6,833 nt of DNA from CAYOMP01 sp964405075 (GTDB taxonomy: Bacteria; Bacillota; Clostridia; Lachnospirales; Lachnospiraceae): assembly GCA_964405075.1 (NCBI GenBank), contig CAYOMP010000152.1, positions 1-6,833 on the forward strand. Reading direction: 5' to 3'. The notes under the pieces were generated by a model. That model was not told where the DNA came from, did not search any database, and saw only the letters and a program-made list of their open reading frames with translations. Positions 4,083 to 6,833 of this stretch are shown here, one piece after another. The translations under genes were made by a program, and so were the position numbers. How positions within the stretch are numbered: position 1 is the stretch's first letter; the number at the start of each line of letters is the position of its first letter.

Positions 4083-6833
4083 TGAAACCAAAATATTTGG
4101 AAATTAGTGGTTGGGGACCATATAAAAATTGCGAAAAGATAGATTTTGAAAGCTTTGGAAATAAAGGTATTTTCCTTGTTACAGGACCTACCGGTGCTGG
4201 AAAAACTACTATATTTGATGCTATTTGCTTTGCATTATATGGAAAAGTAAGCGGTGATTTGAGAGGAAAAGAAACCCTTAGAAGTGATTTCGCAGAAAAT
4301 GATGTAAAAACCTATGTAGAAATGATATTTACTCATATGGATAATGAATATAAGATTCGAAGAAATCCTAAGTATAGAAAAGCTAAGGTTAGAGGAACGG
4401 GAACAACAGATGAAAACGAAAGTGCTGTTTTATATTTGGGCGAAGAGGTATTGGCAGAAGGGGTATCTAATGTTAATGAAAAAATAAAGGAATTACTAAA
4501 GATAGATTACAATCAGTTTAAGCAAATATCCATGATTGCACAGGGCGAATTTCAAAAGCTGTTAACTGCAAACTCTCAGGATAGAACACAAATATTCAGG
4601 GATATATTTAACACGAGATTGTATAGTAAAATGCAGGACATATTAAAAGCTAAGTGGTCAGAGTTAAAAAGTAAGCTGGATGATTTGAAAAGTAAATCGA
4701 TGGAAACAATATCCTTGATTGATATTGAGGATGAAGAATGGAACGAGATTAAAAATGCTAAAAGTATAAACTATAATTTGGCTATAGAATTTCTTGAAAA
4801 AAGAAAAGAGGAACAAAAAAAGGTTGAATCAAATTTTAAGAAACAGCTTAAAGGCTTAGAAGATGATTTAAAGGAATTGGTTAAGCTTGAAAATAAAATG
4901 AAGCAGCTTGAGGAAAGCTTCAAACAATATGATAGGGAATGCGAAAAAAAGCAGGAATTAGAGGCAAAACAAGAACAAATTGTTGAGTTAAAGAATACTT
5001 TGGAGAGAATACGAAAGGCAAAAAACATTACTCCTGAGTATGTTAAATATGATTTTTCAAAGAAGAACTGTGAAGAACTTAGAGGAAATATAAAATCTGT
5101 AACAGATGAATATAATAAAAAAGTTGCAGATTTTAAACAAATTGATGAGGAATATCAGAAGAAAGATATTTTGGAAAAGGAGCAGGAGCAGTTACTTGAC
5201 AATATTTCTTTGTTAGATAATCAATTTGAAATATTTACACAATACGCACAAATGAGCAAGGAATACAACGAAGCCAATGATGAGGTTAAGAAAAAGAAGG
5301 AATTGGTTGAATACAATAAGGAGATTGTGGAAAAAGCTCAGAAGCAGATTGAAGATTGTGAAAGTAAGCTCAAGGAAATAGAAAAAGCCCAGACAAAGTT
5401 TTTGGAAGAAAATTCAAAACTTATAAAGGTTAATGTGGTTTTGGATAATATTTCGGAATATAGAGAGAAAGCTGCAGAGGAAATCAGGCTTGTAAATGTA
5501 TATAATCAGAAATTGGAAATCTACAAGGAATTGGAAATCTCAGCTAAAAATATGCAACAGAATTTTATAGAAAAGGACAGCACATTTAGAATGGCTACTG
5601 CTGGAATATTAGCTAGTCAGTTAGAAGAAAATATGCCTTGTCCGGTATGTGGTTCATTATCACATCCTAAAAAGGCTATATTAAAAAATGACGCACCTAC
5701 AAAGGAAGAGGTAGATATGGCAAAAGAGAATGCCGAGACAGCTAGAAAAAGAGCAGAGGAAGGCTCAAAGGAAGTTGCCATATATAAAGGAAAAATAGAA
5801 AGTATAAATAAAGAGATAGAATCAATGGTTGAAAAATTAGGTGCTGAAAATAGACAGGAAATAGAAAAAATCTTTATGGAAACATCTAATGAAAAGGCTA
5901 GAATTGAAAATGAATTAAAGGATGCAAAGACGATAGTTGATACCAAGAATAGATATGAAGAATTCAAGCTTAAGGCAGAAAAAGGTAAGCAAGAATATAC
6001 TGATAAACTGACGAATGCAACTGAAAGTCTTGAAGTTGCAACAGAAAAGGTTCAGAAATTATCAGGAAAAGTATCTGCTTTAAGGACAAGCTTAAAGGTT
6101 GAATTTGAAAATATCGAAAGTTTTGAAAAGGAAATTGTAAAACAAAAGGAAATATATAATCAGTTAAAAAATAGGCTTAATATTATTATTGAGAAGCACA
6201 AATTACTTTTAACAGAGGTTGAAGCTAAAAAGGCTTTACTAGAAAGCAATGAAAAGAAGCTGTCGCAGGCTGAAGAAGAAACTAAAAAGCTATATGATGC
6301 ATTTACGAAGATGTGTATTGAAAATGAGTTCCAAAATGTAGAGGATTATTTGCAGATAACAAATAGAGTTCAGGAAGAAGAAGCAATTAGTAAATATATA
6401 CAGGATTATCAGGAAAGCGTAATTCTTGTTAAAAATAATATAGACAAACTTTCAAAAGTAATTGGTAACAGTGAAAGACCTAATTTGGAAGAGTATCGTT
6501 TAAAAGTTTCAGAAGTTGAAAAGGTTAAGAAAGAATGTGTTGCCGAAAGTGAAAAGGTATTAATTGTGTCTAACGATATTAAGAAGTGCCTGAACTCTTT
6601 AAAAGAAAAGAATGAAATCTTTATCAAAATAGATAAAGAATATAGTAAAATAAGTGAACTTTTTTTGACTTCAACAGGAAACAATTCTCAAAAGTTGATG
6701 TTTGAACAATATGTATTATCTAATTATTTTGATGATATTTTGTGTAGTGCTAATGTCAGATTGGCAAAAATGACAGATGGCAGGTATGAACTATCAAGGG
6801 TGAAAGGCGTAGTAGATGCAAGAACAAAAAATG
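4082..6833 (+). CDS. sbcC: Exonuclease subunit SbcC (Rad50-type ATPase), 3' end outside window
   Basis: The ATPase subunit that pairs with SbcD; an SMC-like protein that clamps DNA ends and, on ATP hydrolysis, gives the nuclease access. I read an unbroken frame of 917 codons from the ATG overlapping the sbcD stop. The N-terminal ATPase lobe (about 1-190) has Walker A GPTGAGKTT (35-43) and Q-loop IAQGEFQKLL (Gln154). Two long Glu/Lys-rich coiled coils (about 190-510 and 530-865) flank the zinc hook CPVC (Cys520, Cys523), which dimerises Rad50-type proteins through zinc. The C-terminal lobe starts near Phe874 (FEQYVLSNYF) and reaches GRYELSRVKGVVDARTKN at the edge. The ABC signature (LSGGE type), Walker B and D-loop should lie just beyond; with a family length near 1,040 about 120 residues are missing. 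This is a window cut, not a broken gene: no frameshift is seen. Confidence 0.96.
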   Translation, partial: MKPKYLEISGWGPYKNCEKIDFESFGNKGIFLVTGPTGAGKTTIFDAICFALYGKVSGDLRGKETLRSDFAENDVKTYVEMIFTHMDNEYKIRRNPKYRKAKVRGTGTTDENESAVLYLGEEVLAEGVSNVNEKIKELLKIDYNQFKQISMIAQGEFQKLLTANSQDRTQIFRDIFNTRLYSKMQDILKAKWSELKSKLDDLKSKSMETISLIDIEDEEWNEIKNAKSINYNLAIEFLEKRKEEQKKVESNFKKQLKGLEDDLKELVKLENKMKQLEESFKQYDRECEKKQELEAKQEQIVELKNTLERIRKAKNITPEYVKYDFSKKNCEELRGNIKSVTDEYNKKVADFKQIDEEYQKKDILEKEQEQLLDNISLLDNQFEIFTQYAQMSKEYNEANDEVKKKKELVEYNKEIVEKAQKQIEDCESKLKEIEKAQTKFLEENSKLIKVNVVLDNISEYREKAAEEIRLVNVYNQKLEIYKELEISAKNMQQNFIEKDSTFRMATAGILASQLEENMPCPVCGSLSHPKKAILKNDAPTKEEVDMAKENAETARKRAEEGSKEVAIYKGKIESINKEIESMVEKLGAENRQEIEKIFMETSNEKARIENELKDAKTIVDTKNRYEEFKLKAEKGKQEYTDKLTNATESLEVATEKVQKLSGKVSALRTSLKVEFENIESFEKEIVKQKEIYNQLKNRLNIIIEKHKLLLTEVEAKKALLESNEKKLSQAEEETKKLYDAFTKMCIENEFQNVEDYLQITNRVQEEEAISKYIQDYQESVILVKNNIDKLSKVIGNSERPNLEEYRLKVSEVEKVKKECVAESEKVLIVSNDIKKCLNSLKEKNEIFIKIDKEYSKISELFLTSTGNNSQKLMFEQYVLSNYFDDILCSANVRLAKMTDGRYELSRVKGVVDARTKN

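Noticed and set aside
4771..5028. Ser/Phe-rich minus-strand frames across sbcC (also 5617-5967 and 6409-6684)
   Set aside because: They are antisense shadows of the Glu/Lys-rich coiled-coil codons of SbcC, whose reading frame is continuous here.

Overview
The window is AT-rich (roughly two-thirds A+T by eye), with Gram-positive style Shine-Dalgarno sites, all real genes on the + strand, and A-rich codon use. This suggests a low-GC Firmicute, most likely a clostridial gut or rumen bacterium of the Lachnospiraceae type. That assignment is inference from composition and protein style; there is no rRNA or other marker gene.

Layout. Positions 1-603 hold no gene. They carry a family of repeats: one 167-bp long-palindrome element (44-210), then degenerate short units of 57-69 bp that share its first ~30 bases. 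A HAD-superfamily phosphatase similar to phosphoglycolate phosphatase follows (610-1257; a start at 610 fits the ribosome binding site better than 604). Positions 1258-1824 are again repeats: a short unit and two more copies of the 167-bp palindrome (1344-1510, 1581-1747), same orientation, about 96-97% identical. A class I SAM-dependent methyltransferase (1825-2595) comes next. The 2596-2933 gap has a 23-bp near-palindrome, a good intrinsic terminator, an unexplained stretch with some GC-richer patches, and a promoter.

The last part is an sbcD-sbcC operon. SbcD (2934-4082) is complete, and its stop overlaps the sbcC start in TAATG. SbcC (4082 to the window end) is open for 917 codons without a stop. 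It contains the Walker A, Q-loop and CPVC zinc hook, and is cut by the window edge before the ABC signature and Walker B. SbcC and SbcD form the bacterial Rad50/Mre11-type nuclease, which opens DNA hairpins at palindromes and processes blocked DNA ends.

How it fits together. sbcDC is one transcription unit, insulated from the methyltransferase by the terminator. The phosphatase and methyltransferase look like separate single genes separated by repeats; nothing shows a shared pathway. The notable feature is the repeat family: three long palindromes plus related short units fill the spaces before and after the phosphatase gene, in the same window as a palindrome-cleaving nuclease. That pairing may be coincidence. 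I see no defence system, CRISPR array, tRNA, rRNA or transposase gene.
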